Assembly: GCA_902803695.1 (NCBI GenBank)
Contig: CADCQX010000158.1
Coordinates: 1 to 16,876 of the forward strand
Source: Oscillospiraceae bacterium
GTDB lineage: Bacteria; Bacillota; Clostridia; Saccharofermentanales; Saccharofermentanaceae
Direction of reading: 5' to 3'
DNA: 16,876 bases
Every line of letters starts with the position of its first letter. The stretch's first letter is position 1. Shown here in pieces: positions 1 to 7,201 of the stretch. The translations under genes and the position numbers were made by a program. Below the pieces are notes generated by a model. That model saw nothing but the letters and a program-made list of their open reading frames with translations, made no database searches and was not told the origin of the DNA.

Positions 1-631
1 CTCTGATATCTGACTCTGCCCATGGATAATATGGATATGGATTTTCTTCAGGAGAAGAACCCGCATCCGGATACATTTGGCTTTCAGGAGAATCCGAGCC
101 TCCTATTTTGATGTGTTGTTCTTCATCGTCGTCATCGGCTAATTTCAAACCAAGATCGACAGAGATCGACTTCATTTCATTTCCGTCCAAAGCCTGAGGC
201 TGCTGCCCGGCTTCCCAGACCAGAGGACCCATGTATTCCTCCATGGTTTCATAGTAATAACTCATCCAATCGTTATCTTCATCTTCATATCTGTCAAACA
301 GCGCCGTGTAGAGAACTCTGTCGCTGTCCAAAAGCATTGTCTTGCCGCCGTAAGCTTCGGTTTCATTATCAAGAACTCTGAACCAGATCGGCTCGCCCTC
401 ATAAGTTCCGAATAATACGTAGTCACCTCTCCAGTTATCATCCTTTGATTCAGGCTTTTCCGGATTGCTGATCATGCTCGTGCCGAGTCCCGTGTTGTCC
501 GAACTCTTGCTCCACTCGGCTGCTCTTACCTGATTTCCCCCTGACAGAACAGGTAGTACCGATACTCCCAATGCCATTGATAAAGCTGTTGCGCCCATCT
601 TCGGCAGCCATGTTCTAAACGCTCTTTTCAT
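1..631 (-). CDS. Secreted DUF6273 domain protein, 5' part only (3' end off the left edge)
   Basis: The reading frame is open for 210 codons from the ATG at 631 to the window edge, so the C-terminus is missing. The start is supported by AAAGGAGAGG nine bases upstream. Residues 1-38 form a Sec signal peptide: basic start (KR), hydrophobic core around residues 13-30, and a likely cleavage at V-R-A-A near 37-38. No lipobox is seen. After a polar linker, residues about 78-120 (YVLFGTYEGEPIWFRVLD followed by a MLLDSDRVLY strand) match the start of the DUF6273 fold found on many clostridial surface proteins. WAESDIR at the edge matches the W-x-x-S-x-IR motif that normally precedes WLN in that family. 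Between the two motifs lies an acidic, Pro/Tyr-rich insert (DDDDEE, PYPYYPW). The family's function is unknown; extracellular or wall-associated location is inferred. Confidence 0.8.
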   Translation of the reverse strand, partial: MKRAFRTWLPKMGATALSMALGVSVLPVLSGGNQVRAAEWSKSSDNTGLGTSMISNPEKPESKDDNWRGDYVLFGTYEGEPIWFRVLDNETEAYGGKTMLLDSDRVLYTALFDRYEDEDNDWMSYYYETMEEYMGPLVWEAGQQPQALDGNEMKSISVDLGLKLADDDDEEQHIKIGGSDSPESQMYPDAGSSPEENPYPYYPWAESDIR

Positions 632-802
632 TGCTGTTTTCCTCTCCTTTCGAAATGACCTCGTCGGAAAATCACTCCATATGTTTATTTATCGCGCTAA
701 TAAAAATAATTACTCATATTTTTTTCGAAAAAGATCAACTTCATCACATCGACCAAATAAAGCCGCTGTCTTTTGGTAAATATGTATGAAAATCTTTGAG
801 AT

Positions 803-831
803 TTGAAATGCCTGAAAGAATGGTGTATTTT
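803..831 (+). promoter_or_regulatory. Candidate sigma-A promoter for the 873 gene
   Basis: TTGAAA (803-808), a 17-base spacer and TATTTT (826-831) lie 42 bases before the ATG at 873. The match is good at -35 and moderate at -10. Confidence 0.45.
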
Positions 832-872
832 TTTCTTGGGGAAAATAGATACTAATGGAAAAGGAGCACTTT

Positions 873-1334
873 ATGAAAGTTGCGGATTTTATCACTTCAC
901 TTTTGGCAGCAATAGTTCTTTTGGGCGGAGATATCTTACCGTTCACGATAACGTTCTTTTTAACACTTTTGGATGTCGCATTTTACAACTCTCCGGAGCT
1001 CGATAAAGCAATGGCTGAGTCCGGCGTACTCTCTTTTGCAGCATCGTTCGCGATCGTTATCATCTTCGTCGTGGTCCTTATACTGTCGATCGTGGGATTT
1101 GTATTAGGAAGACGTTCCAACAAAAAGTTCACAGTCATCTACTCGATCGTCATTGCACTTACCGCTATAGGCTATGGTCTGTCGTTCCCTGTAGCGAAGT
1201 TTACTGATGATATTGTACATACCGACGGAGCATACTGCACATGGGCTTATTGCGGTCTGGTATTCATTCCGATCATGCTGATCCTCACCGTCATCAACGG
1301 CATCGTTAATAGAAATAAGAACGCCGCTGTATAA
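873..1334 (+). CDS. Four-helix integral membrane protein, unknown function
   Basis: A 153-residue protein. The start at 873 is chosen over an in-frame ATG at 855 because AAAAGGAGC sits 6 bases before 873, and the 855 start would overlap that site. Four hydrophobic segments are visible at about residues 7-35, 52-79, 86-107 and 126-145. A short polar loop (NSPELDKAMAES) separates the first two, and a basic loop (RRSNKK) after the second is probably cytoplasmic. The third loop (KFTDDIVHTDGAYCTWAYC) holds two cysteines. I recognise no family. It resembles small clostridial membrane proteins often annotated as hypothetical. The next gene on the same strand starts 77 bases downstream and appears to have its own promoter. 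Confidence 0.75.
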   Translation: MKVADFITSLLAAIVLLGGDILPFTITFFLTLLDVAFYNSPELDKAMAESGVLSFAASFAIVIIFVVVLILSIVGFVLGRRSNKKFTVIYSIVIALTAIGYGLSFPVAKFTDDIVHTDGAYCTWAYCGLVFIPIMLILTVINGIVNRNKNAAV

Positions 1335-1371
1335 CCATTTTATTAACAACATACTCATACACGGACTGATA

Positions 1372-1380
1372 TGGCATAAT
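1372..1380 (+). promoter_or_regulatory. Candidate extended -10 promoter for the 1412 lipoprotein gene
   Basis: TGGCATAAT is an extended -10 element (TG-n-CATAAT) 31 bases before the ATG at 1412. There is no good -35 at normal spacing, as is common for extended -10 promoters. Confidence 0.35.
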
Positions 1381-1411
1381 CAGATTATCCTTAAATGGGG
1401 AAGGGCAAATC

Positions 1412-2386
1412 ATGAAGAGGAATAATTTGATAGCGGCCGTAGTGGTCGTATCGATGCTGTTTTCGTTCAGCGGATGCGACAGCGATAACAAAGCCGTGTT
1501 ACTTAAAGCAGACGAGTATGCCGAAGCAGTGGCATCTTTCAAAAGTGGTGACATCGCAAGTCTCATGGTTGAAAGTGACGGTATCAAGGATGAATTTGAG
1601 ATCCACGATCATCGTTTCAAAAATCTCTACAAGGCCATAGCAGGTTCGATCTCTTATGAGGTTGATAAGAAGTCCGTTAAGTCTTCGAAAAAGAACGAGG
1701 AGGCTCACGCCGACATCACTTTCACCATGGTGGATTATGAGGAAGTCTACTCTGAAGTTTTCGAAAACGGCGGAGATCTTGAGGCGTACATCACTGCAGT
1801 TGAGGAAGACGGCGGAAAGCACACTTCTGATGTAACGGTGACGGTTGAGTTAGTTTTCGAGAATAATGAGTGGCTTATAAAAGATGATGACTTCTCATGT
1901 CTTCATACGGTCTACGGATTTATGGATGATGTGCCGGAATACAGCTGGTGCAATTTCAAGTGTTTCTCCGAAGAAGAATTTCAGGAGATCCTGTTCAAGT
2001 CGGTTGACGTAAATGTAGATTACTATGAAAGAAATGAATTCTCAGGCGGAGTCGAGCTCGATTACTTCCCGGGCAATTACATGATCACATACCACAAGTA
2101 TAATGACCCTGCTGATGCCAAGGCAGAATTCGACAGGTTCTTCAACTGTTTCGATGAAATGACGATCGATATAGAGGATTATGTCTTCAGAGAATATCTT
2201 GAAGATGAGGGTTATCTGACGATCAATAATCTCAGGAATGAGGACGAGAGTGATTACTTCACGTACGGCGGATATTACTACAAAGAAGACACCGTCATCT
2301 ACGCGTTGACCTTCACCGATTACGTAAATGAGCATGAGATCATCGACAGTTTCCTGAAGGAAGCAGGACTTCCCCTTCCTAATTGA
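1412..2386 (+). CDS. Lipoprotein of unknown function with two alpha/beta modules
   Basis: A 324-residue protein with a lipoprotein signal: MKRNN, a hydrophobic core at residues 6-19 and lipobox F-S-G-C22, so it is probably anchored on the outer face of the membrane. GGGGAAGGG precedes the ATG. Residues about 32-165 (ADEYAEAVASFKSGD..., ending VTVELVFENNEWLIKDDDF) look like an NTF2-like or DUF4878-type module, judged only by pattern: helical start, then paired strands closing with an NEWLIKDD-type strand. Residues about 185-324 form a second module (YNDPADAKAEFDRFFNCF, then a strand and a C-terminal helix). The mature protein is strongly acidic. No catalytic motif is visible. A strong terminator follows 20 bases after the stop. 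Confidence 0.75.
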   Translation: MKRNNLIAAVVVVSMLFSFSGCDSDNKAVLLKADEYAEAVASFKSGDIASLMVESDGIKDEFEIHDHRFKNLYKAIAGSISYEVDKKSVKSSKKNEEAHADITFTMVDYEEVYSEVFENGGDLEAYITAVEEDGGKHTSDVTVTVELVFENNEWLIKDDDFSCLHTVYGFMDDVPEYSWCNFKCFSEEEFQEILFKSVDVNVDYYERNEFSGGVELDYFPGNYMITYHKYNDPADAKAEFDRFFNCFDEMTIDIEDYVFREYLEDEGYLTINNLRNEDESDYFTYGGYYYKEDTVIYALTFTDYVNEHEIIDSFLKEAGLPLPN

Positions 2387-2405
2387 TCACTTAACTACGA
2401 ATCCG

Positions 2406-2431
2406 AAAGCCCGTGGAAACACGGGCTTTTT
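2406..2431 (+). terminator. Rho-independent terminator after the 1412 lipoprotein gene
   Basis: A 10-bp perfect stem (AAAGCCCGTG with CACGGGCTTT), a GAAA tetraloop and a T5 tail. Read on the minus strand it has only three T's, so it may also weakly stop transcription of the convergent 2464 gene. Confidence 0.9.
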
Positions 2432-2463
2432 AACATTGTTACACGAAAATCGGCCCTCGCTGA

Positions 2464-3051
2464 TCAGTGACGATCTCTGTGGTACGGGTCATTTCTGCTA
2501 TAGACCATTTCCCGCTTCTTGATTTCTCCCCGGAGCACGCGCTTCTTCGTCCGCCTGTAATCCAGAAGCAGGTAGATTCCGATTAGGGTCGGAAAGATCG
2601 CCAATGTAAACCACTGATAGTAGTTTTTCTCTGCAGGCACATAAAGTCCGGTCAATGTATCCTTTTTTGCGATGAAGCATTCGTCTTCGTCGTAGTAGAC
2701 TTTGACCTCATTTCCTTTTCGAAAAAGCACGTATGCATCGGCCGAATTATTGTAATATTTCGGTTTGTCGGAATCGTCTGTATAGTACTCAACCCTGATC
2801 GAATAAATGTGATCATACTTATTGCCGCGTGTGCCGGCCCTCGGGATCTTCGACGAGATATAATCGACGATTATGCCGTCAGTACATTTATAAGAATCAT
2901 ATTTGTGGCTGTCTTTGTAGCGGAGGAAAAAACCTGCACCGACAAGGATCAGGGCAACCAGGATGAAAGCGGCTCCGAAAAGCCTCTGAACCTTAAAGCC
3001 CATTTTATTCATCAAATCCTGCTGTTCTTCGGTAAGTTTTTTCTGTCCCAT
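2464..3051 (-). CDS. DUF3592-like membrane protein with an extracytoplasmic loop
   Basis: A 195-residue protein from the ATG at 3051. An in-frame GTG at 3060 lies only one base after the AGGAG site, whereas the ATG lies about ten bases from it, so the ATG is preferred. Two membrane helices, at about residues 24-43 and 147-164, flank a domain of roughly 100 residues. That domain reads as a DUF3592-type fold: GIIVDYISS, then YSIRVEYYTDD, then VLFRKGNEVKVYYDEDE. The N-terminus (KKLTEEQQDLMNKMGFK) and the basic tail (RRTKKRVLRGEIKKRE) are probably cytoplasmic. DUF3592 proteins have no firmly known role; a cell-envelope function is inferred. It lies downstream of, and is separated by a terminator from, the large lipoprotein gene on the same strand. 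Confidence 0.7.
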   Translation of the reverse strand: MGQKKLTEEQQDLMNKMGFKVQRLFGAAFILVALILVGAGFFLRYKDSHKYDSYKCTDGIIVDYISSKIPRAGTRGNKYDHIYSIRVEYYTDDSDKPKYYNNSADAYVLFRKGNEVKVYYDEDECFIAKKDTLTGLYVPAEKNYYQWFTLAIFPTLIGIYLLLDYRRTKKRVLRGEIKKREMVYSRNDPYHRDRH

Positions 3052-3078
3052 GACCTGCACTCTCCTGCTGCTATCCTT

Positions 3079-3087
3079 AAAATATCA
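3079..3087 (-). promoter_or_regulatory. Candidate extended -10 promoter for the DUF3592-like gene
   Basis: On the minus strand the sequence reads TGATATTTT (TG-n-TATTTT), 27 bases before the ATG at 3051. No clear -35 is seen. Confidence 0.3.
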
Positions 3088-3130
3088 CGGATCACCATAA
3101 AGCACTAGAGATGCATAAGATCCGGCTAAT

Positions 3131-3160
3131 AAACAAAGACCGCTTCAATTCGAAGCGGTC
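3131..3160 (-). terminator. Rho-independent terminator after the solute-binding lipoprotein gene
   Basis: Read on the minus strand: GACCGCTTC, loop GAATT, GAAGCGGTC, then TTTGTTT. It lies 29 bases past the stop codon at 3190 and separates this gene from the DUF3592-like gene. Confidence 0.85.
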
Positions 3161-3189
3161 CCTGTAGTGTGAGGTTATTATGTCGTGTA

Positions 3190-5451
3190 TCAGTTACTCT
3201 CATTGAGCACTGTCTGAACGCGGTCGTTAAGATTCCTGATGAGATTATCAACACTCATATCGCTGGAGAAGAAAGCACTTCCCTCTTCCTTGATGATCGT
3301 GTAGATCGAGTCATCCATATCAGAATAAACACTGAGGTTCTGAAGCATATTCAAATACGCATCTTTGTCGCTGTCTTTCGGATTGATGAGCCCGTCAGTA
3401 AATCCCCACTTTGATAATTTCTCGTAGTTGGCTTTGAGCTTCACTATGTCCTCATCGATGATCGCTTCGCTCGCCTCTTTGCTGATCGGATTATAATAGC
3501 CTAGTTTCTGTATCTCCGGATCAAGAAGCGTCTTAATAAAATCCGCACATCCTTCCTTCATTTCCGATGCGGCATTGATCGCGACTGCCGATGCCAATCC
3601 GATCTGCGGGCCGCGGCCGTCAACAGAAGGTATTCCGTATACACCCGATTCATTGAGCTCGGATGTCTGATTCTCGAACTCAGTGAAAGAATAGATAAAC
3701 GAATACTTGGCAGGTGCCTTAAGCCATGCGATGCTTTCGTCGTAGGTCATGACCTCCACACCGTTTTCATCACCTTCAGTAACCGGATCCGGCTCCACAT
3801 TATCTCTTATGTAGTTCGCCATCTGCCTGAATTCCTCAGTATCAAAATCTGCCTTGCCGTCCTTGAGCCAGAGCTCATCCATCGCCATGAGGCACAGAGC
3901 AAAATACTCGTTACGCTTATACGAATCACTTATCGGATCCTGGCCGTTACATACCTTATCCACAAAGTCCTTATACTCATCAAATGTAAACCCGTCCGAG
4001 CCGTCCTTCACATTGGCCTTTTCCGTCACGATACCTTCCACGCCAAACTCAAGAGGCATTACATAAAGTTTGCCGTCCTTTGCCATGGAATCGGTGATAT
4101 TCGTGTAATATTTATCAGGTGAAAGCTCCACATATTTGTTTAAGTCAGCCAGATATTCATCATTCTGGATTCCCGATATATTATTCGCTCCGAAAATAAT
4201 ATCCGGCGCTTCATTGGAAAGCAGTTTCATCTTAAACTCATCCTGATATTTCTCATAATCCGCGTCATCCGTTTCACGCGCAAAATCGAACTCTTCACAG
4301 GTTGTCTTTATGAAATATTTTCCGTTTTCTTCATTGAATTTTCTGATGCCTTCGCCAACCATTTCCTCGACATTGAAGTAAGCAGCTGAAGCTGTAATTA
4401 TCTCTTTTCCTGCGTTCGGATTCTTGTCAGCTTTATCGAGAACGATCAGTTCCTGTGTCATACTGTAATCGGCCTGATCATAATCGTTATACAGCATAAC
4501 GATCCTGTCCCCGTCAACCGACAGTAACCTGCTCTGTGCGAGTGTCGCGATATTTGCATCGCAGTCACTATACATCAGGAAAGGTTCATCCCCGATATAA
4601 ATGCCGTCCTGGCGGGCCTCATATGCCCTGCCGTCACTGCCGATCATCGTGCGGTTATCCGACATATACTCGATCTTTTCCGTGTCGGTCTTATTGCTGT
4701 CCTTGTCCACAGAGATCTTTACGCCCGAGCCGTTTGTGGAGCCGATCTGAATGCAGATCTTATCTTCTTCTTCCCAGCTTCCTGCCATATATATATCACT
4801 GGTTCCTACTTCTTTTACCAGATCAACGGATGCAACTTCCTCGCCGTCTTTCATGATATGAAGATAAGCCGTATTACCCATCGAGACATAAAAACTGTAA
4901 TCACCTGCATGATCGAAACTTCCGATATAATTCCCGACTTCATTCTTAAGTTCGGTATCCTCTTCTTCTCCTGCCTCTCCGCTTTCCGGATCAATGACAA
5001 CCTTGGTATATTTGTTGCCTCCCATTCCGCTTGAAGTCTGAAGATATACTACTGTCTTTCCATTCTCTACAGCACAGCCGAGAATGTCTTTATAGGTTCC
5101 CTCTGTTCCTCCTCCGAGCGAGAGTTTGTGAAGGAGTTTTCCCTTAAGATCCAATACGCACAGATCACTTGCCGATTTGGTCTCATCATCCTTTGTGCCG
5201 TACGCGCTCACAGGTACCAGGATATAATCTCCGACGATCATGGGCTGATACGAATTGAATGAATTGTACTCACTGTAATCGCACACATCATCGATATTGA
5301 TATCTGTTCCGTTGTACCATGGATCGTCTTTTTGGATCACCTGGCCGCCTTTTGTTTTTTTGCCGCAGCCACCCACCGACATTGCACTTCCGAACAGCAT
5401 CAGAGCGGCAAGTGCAACGCACATAATCTTTTTTGTTTTCATGTTTTTCAT
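3190..5451 (-). CDS. Large lipoprotein: N-terminal beta-rich domain fused to an ABC-type solute-binding domain
   Basis: A 753-residue protein. The second of three closely spaced ATGs (5451) is chosen because AAAGGA lies 5 bases before it; the first, at 5454, is almost on top of that site. Residues 1-29 are a lipoprotein signal with lipobox V-G-G-C29. Residues about 45-345 are beta-rich with repeated 'display' strands (MIVGDYILVPVS, SDLCVLDLKGKLL, GRAYEARQDGIYIGDEP, RIVMLYNDYD), suggesting a beta-propeller. Residues about 349-753 have the layout of a family 1 (carbohydrate-type) solute-binding protein: ITASAAYFNVEEMVGEGIRKFNEEN, then LLSNEAPDIIFG, LADLNKYVEL, DGKLYVMPLEFGVEG, and a hinge region GVYGIPSVDGRGPQIGLASAVAI. 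Typical solute-binding proteins are 400-550 residues, so the N-terminal domain is additional. No permease or ATPase gene is adjacent, so the substrate and transport partner are unknown. It could be a sensor rather than a transporter subunit. Confidence 0.8.
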   Translation of the reverse strand: MKNMKTKKIMCVALAALMLFGSAMSVGGCGKKTKGGQVIQKDDPWYNGTDINIDDVCDYSEYNSFNSYQPMIVGDYILVPVSAYGTKDDETKSASDLCVLDLKGKLLHKLSLGGGTEGTYKDILGCAVENGKTVVYLQTSSGMGGNKYTKVVIDPESGEAGEEEDTELKNEVGNYIGSFDHAGDYSFYVSMGNTAYLHIMKDGEEVASVDLVKEVGTSDIYMAGSWEEEDKICIQIGSTNGSGVKISVDKDSNKTDTEKIEYMSDNRTMIGSDGRAYEARQDGIYIGDEPFLMYSDCDANIATLAQSRLLSVDGDRIVMLYNDYDQADYSMTQELIVLDKADKNPNAGKEIITASAAYFNVEEMVGEGIRKFNEENGKYFIKTTCEEFDFARETDDADYEKYQDEFKMKLLSNEAPDIIFGANNISGIQNDEYLADLNKYVELSPDKYYTNITDSMAKDGKLYVMPLEFGVEGIVTEKANVKDGSDGFTFDEYKDFVDKVCNGQDPISDSYKRNEYFALCLMAMDELWLKDGKADFDTEEFRQMANYIRDNVEPDPVTEGDENGVEVMTYDESIAWLKAPAKYSFIYSFTEFENQTSELNESGVYGIPSVDGRGPQIGLASAVAINAASEMKEGCADFIKTLLDPEIQKLGYYNPISKEASEAIIDEDIVKLKANYEKLSKWGFTDGLINPKDSDKDAYLNMLQNLSVYSDMDDSIYTIIKEEGSAFFSSDMSVDNLIRNLNDRVQTVLNESN

Positions 5452-5576
5452 CATCTTCCTTTTGCTGTTTGATGAACTAATTCTATTCTTCGAAAACGTG
5501 TCGTTCTATTCATCAACATAACAAAAGCGATGTTAACCTTACACTTTTGAAACTTTAACAATTCAGATTATCGGGA

Positions 5577-5619
5577 GAAAAAAAGACCCTGCACACCATT
5601 TAAGGTGTCACAAGGTCTT
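5577..5619 (-). terminator. Rho-independent terminator after guaA
   Basis: On the minus strand AAGACC...GGTCTT encloses an inner ACACC/GGTGT stem with a small internal loop, followed by seven T's. It lies about 90 bases past the guaA stop. The rest of the 255-base gap before the lipoprotein start at 5451 shows no further gene and no promoter I would defend. Confidence 0.8.
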
Positions 5620-5706
5620 ATTTGGTTCTCTCTTAACTCTCTATCCCGTCAGGCTGATTTCTTTTGCCCCCAAGAGGATAAAGTGTTTTGGTTTTGAACA
5701 CTATGA

Positions 5707-6687
5707 TTATTCGTACTCGACTGTTGCCGGCGGCTTAGGAGTGTAATCGAAGAGCACTCTGTTAATACCCGGAACCTCAGAGATAATTCTCTGTACGAGG
5801 TGGTCGATAAGTTCGTCCGAAAGATGCTCAACAGTTACTTCCATAACATCTGTCGTGTTGATCGCACGGATGATACATGGCCAGTCAAATGTTCTCTTGC
5901 CGTTCTTAACACCTGTCGACTTAAAATCAGGAACAACTGTGAAGTACTGCCATACCTTACCTGCAAGTCCGTTCTTCTCGAACTCTTCACGAAGGATAGC
6001 ATCAGACTCTCTAACTGCCTCGAGACGATCTCTTGTGATCGCACCCGGACATCTTACGCCGAGACCAGGGCCCGGGAACGGCTGACGGAATACCATATTA
6101 TCAGGAAGTCCGAGTTCCTTACCGACTACACGGACCTCATCCTTAAAGAGAATACGTACAGGCTCAACAAGTTCGAACTTCATATCTTCAGGAAGACCGC
6201 CTGCGTTGTGGTGAGCCTTGATGCCGGCTTCACTCTCGAGGATATCAGGCCAGATCGTTCCCTGTGCCAGGAAATCGATACCGTCAAGTTTTCTGGCTTC
6301 CTCAGCGAAGACCTCAATGAATTCACCGCCGATGATCTTACGCTTTGTCTCAGGATCAGTAACACCTTCGAGCTTATCAAGGAATCTGTCAGTTGCATCT
6401 ACATAGACCAGGTTTGCACCCAGTTCTTTTCCGAAAACGTTGATAACCTGCTCCGGCTCGCCTTTTCGAAGAAGACCATGATTAACATGAACACAAGTAA
6501 GCTGCTTGCCGACTGCCTTGATGAGCATTGCTGCTACAACGGATGAATCAACTCCGCCCGACAATGCCAAAAGGACCTTCTTGTCCCCTATCTGCGCGCG
6601 AAGTGCCGCAAGCTGCTCGTCAATAAATGCACGTGCCAACTCGGGCGTGGTAATACGTTCCATGGAATCCGGACGTACGTCTGCCAT
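5707..6687 (-). CDS. guaA: GMP synthase, ATP-pyrophosphatase/dimerization part only (no glutaminase domain)
   Basis: A 326-residue protein. It adenylates XMP with ATP and aminates it to GMP in the cytoplasm, the last step of guanine nucleotide synthesis. The start at 6687 is fixed by AAGGAGGA seven bases upstream; an in-frame ATG at 6741 lies upstream of the likely -10 box. The PP-loop SGGVDSS is at residues 43-49. HVNHGLLRKGE, GEFIEVFAEEA, QGTIWPDILES, KAHHNAGGLP, FRQPFPGPGLGVR and the C-terminal KPPATVEYE match conserved GuaA blocks. Bacterial GuaA is usually 510-525 residues with an N-terminal class I glutaminase domain of about 190 residues. That domain is absent here, and the sequence upstream belongs to a divergent gene. 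The arrangement matches the two-subunit archaeal enzyme. Either a separate glutaminase is encoded elsewhere or free ammonia is used. Confidence 0.92.
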   Translation of the reverse strand: MADVRPDSMERITTPELARAFIDEQLAALRAQIGDKKVLLALSGGVDSSVVAAMLIKAVGKQLTCVHVNHGLLRKGEPEQVINVFGKELGANLVYVDATDRFLDKLEGVTDPETKRKIIGGEFIEVFAEEARKLDGIDFLAQGTIWPDILESEAGIKAHHNAGGLPEDMKFELVEPVRILFKDEVRVVGKELGLPDNMVFRQPFPGPGLGVRCPGAITRDRLEAVRESDAILREEFEKNGLAGKVWQYFTVVPDFKSTGVKNGKRTFDWPCIIRAINTTDVMEVTVEHLSDELIDHLVQRIISEVPGINRVLFDYTPKPPATVEYE

Positions 6688-6694
6688 AATATTG

Positions 6695-6702
6695 TCCTCC
6701 TT
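6695..6702 (-). promoter_or_regulatory. Ribosome binding site that fixes the guaA start
   Basis: AAGGAGGA on the minus strand, seven bases before the ATG at 6687. It favours this start over the in-frame ATGs at 6717 and 6741. Confidence 0.85.
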
Positions 6703-6723
6703 GGGAATTTTAGTCATAGACTC

Positions 6724-6752
6724 ATTATAACTTTTTGCCACATCATCGAAAA
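6724..6752 (-). promoter_or_regulatory. Candidate guaA promoter
   Basis: A consensus TATAAT (6724-6729) with a 17-base spacer to a weak -35 (TTTTCG, 6747-6752), 36 bases before the guaA start. It overlaps the divergent thioesterase promoter. Confidence 0.55.
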
Positions 6753-6763
6753 GGTGTTATCAT
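6735..6763 (+). promoter_or_regulatory. Candidate thioesterase promoter
   Basis: TTGCCA (6735-6740), a 17-base spacer and TATCAT (6758-6763), 30 bases before the ATG at 6794. It lies within the footprint of the divergent guaA promoter. Confidence 0.6.
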
Positions 6764-6793
6764 CACACCAGACAAAAAAAGAGGATATAAAGC

Positions 6794-7201
6794 ATGCATT
6801 CTTACAAACATACCGTAAATTACTACGAGACAGACAAGATGGGCGTCACCCACCACTCCAATTACGTGCGCTTCATGGAAGAGGCCCGCATCGATTTTTT
6901 GACATCCCTCGGCTGGCCTTTTGACCGTCTCGAAAAAGAAGGCATCATCTCTCCGGTCACTGCAGTAGAATGCAGATTCAGATCACCATCAACGTTTGCC
7001 GATACCATTCAGATCGACGTCTCAGTTGAAGAATTCAAAGGTGTAAAACTTAAGTTGAATTACGTTATGACAATGAACGAAAAAGTTGTCTGTGAAGCAA
7101 AATCCGAGCACTGTTTTTTGAATACCTCCGGAATGCCTATCCGCCTTCAAAAAGAGTTTCCTGAATTCTACGATTGCCTGATGGCTCAGGTCGGTAATTA
7201 A
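6794..7201 (+). CDS. Acyl-CoA thioesterase, 4HBT/YbgC-type hotdog fold
   Basis: A 135-residue protein, the usual size for a single-hotdog thioesterase. It would hydrolyse acyl-CoA or acyl-ACP thioesters in the cytoplasm as a homo-oligomer. The start of the fold, YYETDKMGVTHHSNYVRFME at residues 10-29, matches the YbgC/FadM signature, with the catalytic Asp expected at D14 and the H-x-N-Y element at 21-24. The next blocks, SPVTAVECRFRSPSTFADTI and VVCEAKSEHCFLN, match the family's central helix-strand layout. AGAGGA precedes the ATG. The substrate cannot be told from sequence: YbgC-like members act on short acyl-CoAs or acyl-ACP, and some on 4-hydroxybenzoyl-CoA or 1,4-dihydroxy-2-naphthoyl-CoA. 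Its stop codon overlaps that of the convergent MATE gene. Confidence 0.88.
   Translation: MHSYKHTVNYYETDKMGVTHHSNYVRFMEEARIDFLTSLGWPFDRLEKEGIISPVTAVECRFRSPSTFADTIQIDVSVEEFKGVKLKLNYVMTMNEKVVCEAKSEHCFLNTSGMPIRLQKEFPEFYDCLMAQVGN

Noticed and set aside
721..732. TTTTTCGAAAAA palindrome and recurrent TTCGAAAA strings as a possible shared operator
   Set aside because: The same string occurs inside several coding regions (for example near 1686, 1758 and 2718), so it follows from codon and base composition rather than a defined site.
710..946. 78-codon minus-strand frame at the divergent region before 873
   Set aside because: It overlaps the start of the membrane protein gene and its promoter, has no ribosome binding site and shows no recognisable protein pattern.
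5800..6546. 248-codon plus-strand frame opposite guaA
   Set aside because: It is antisense to conserved GuaA motifs, shows no domain pattern and has no start signal.
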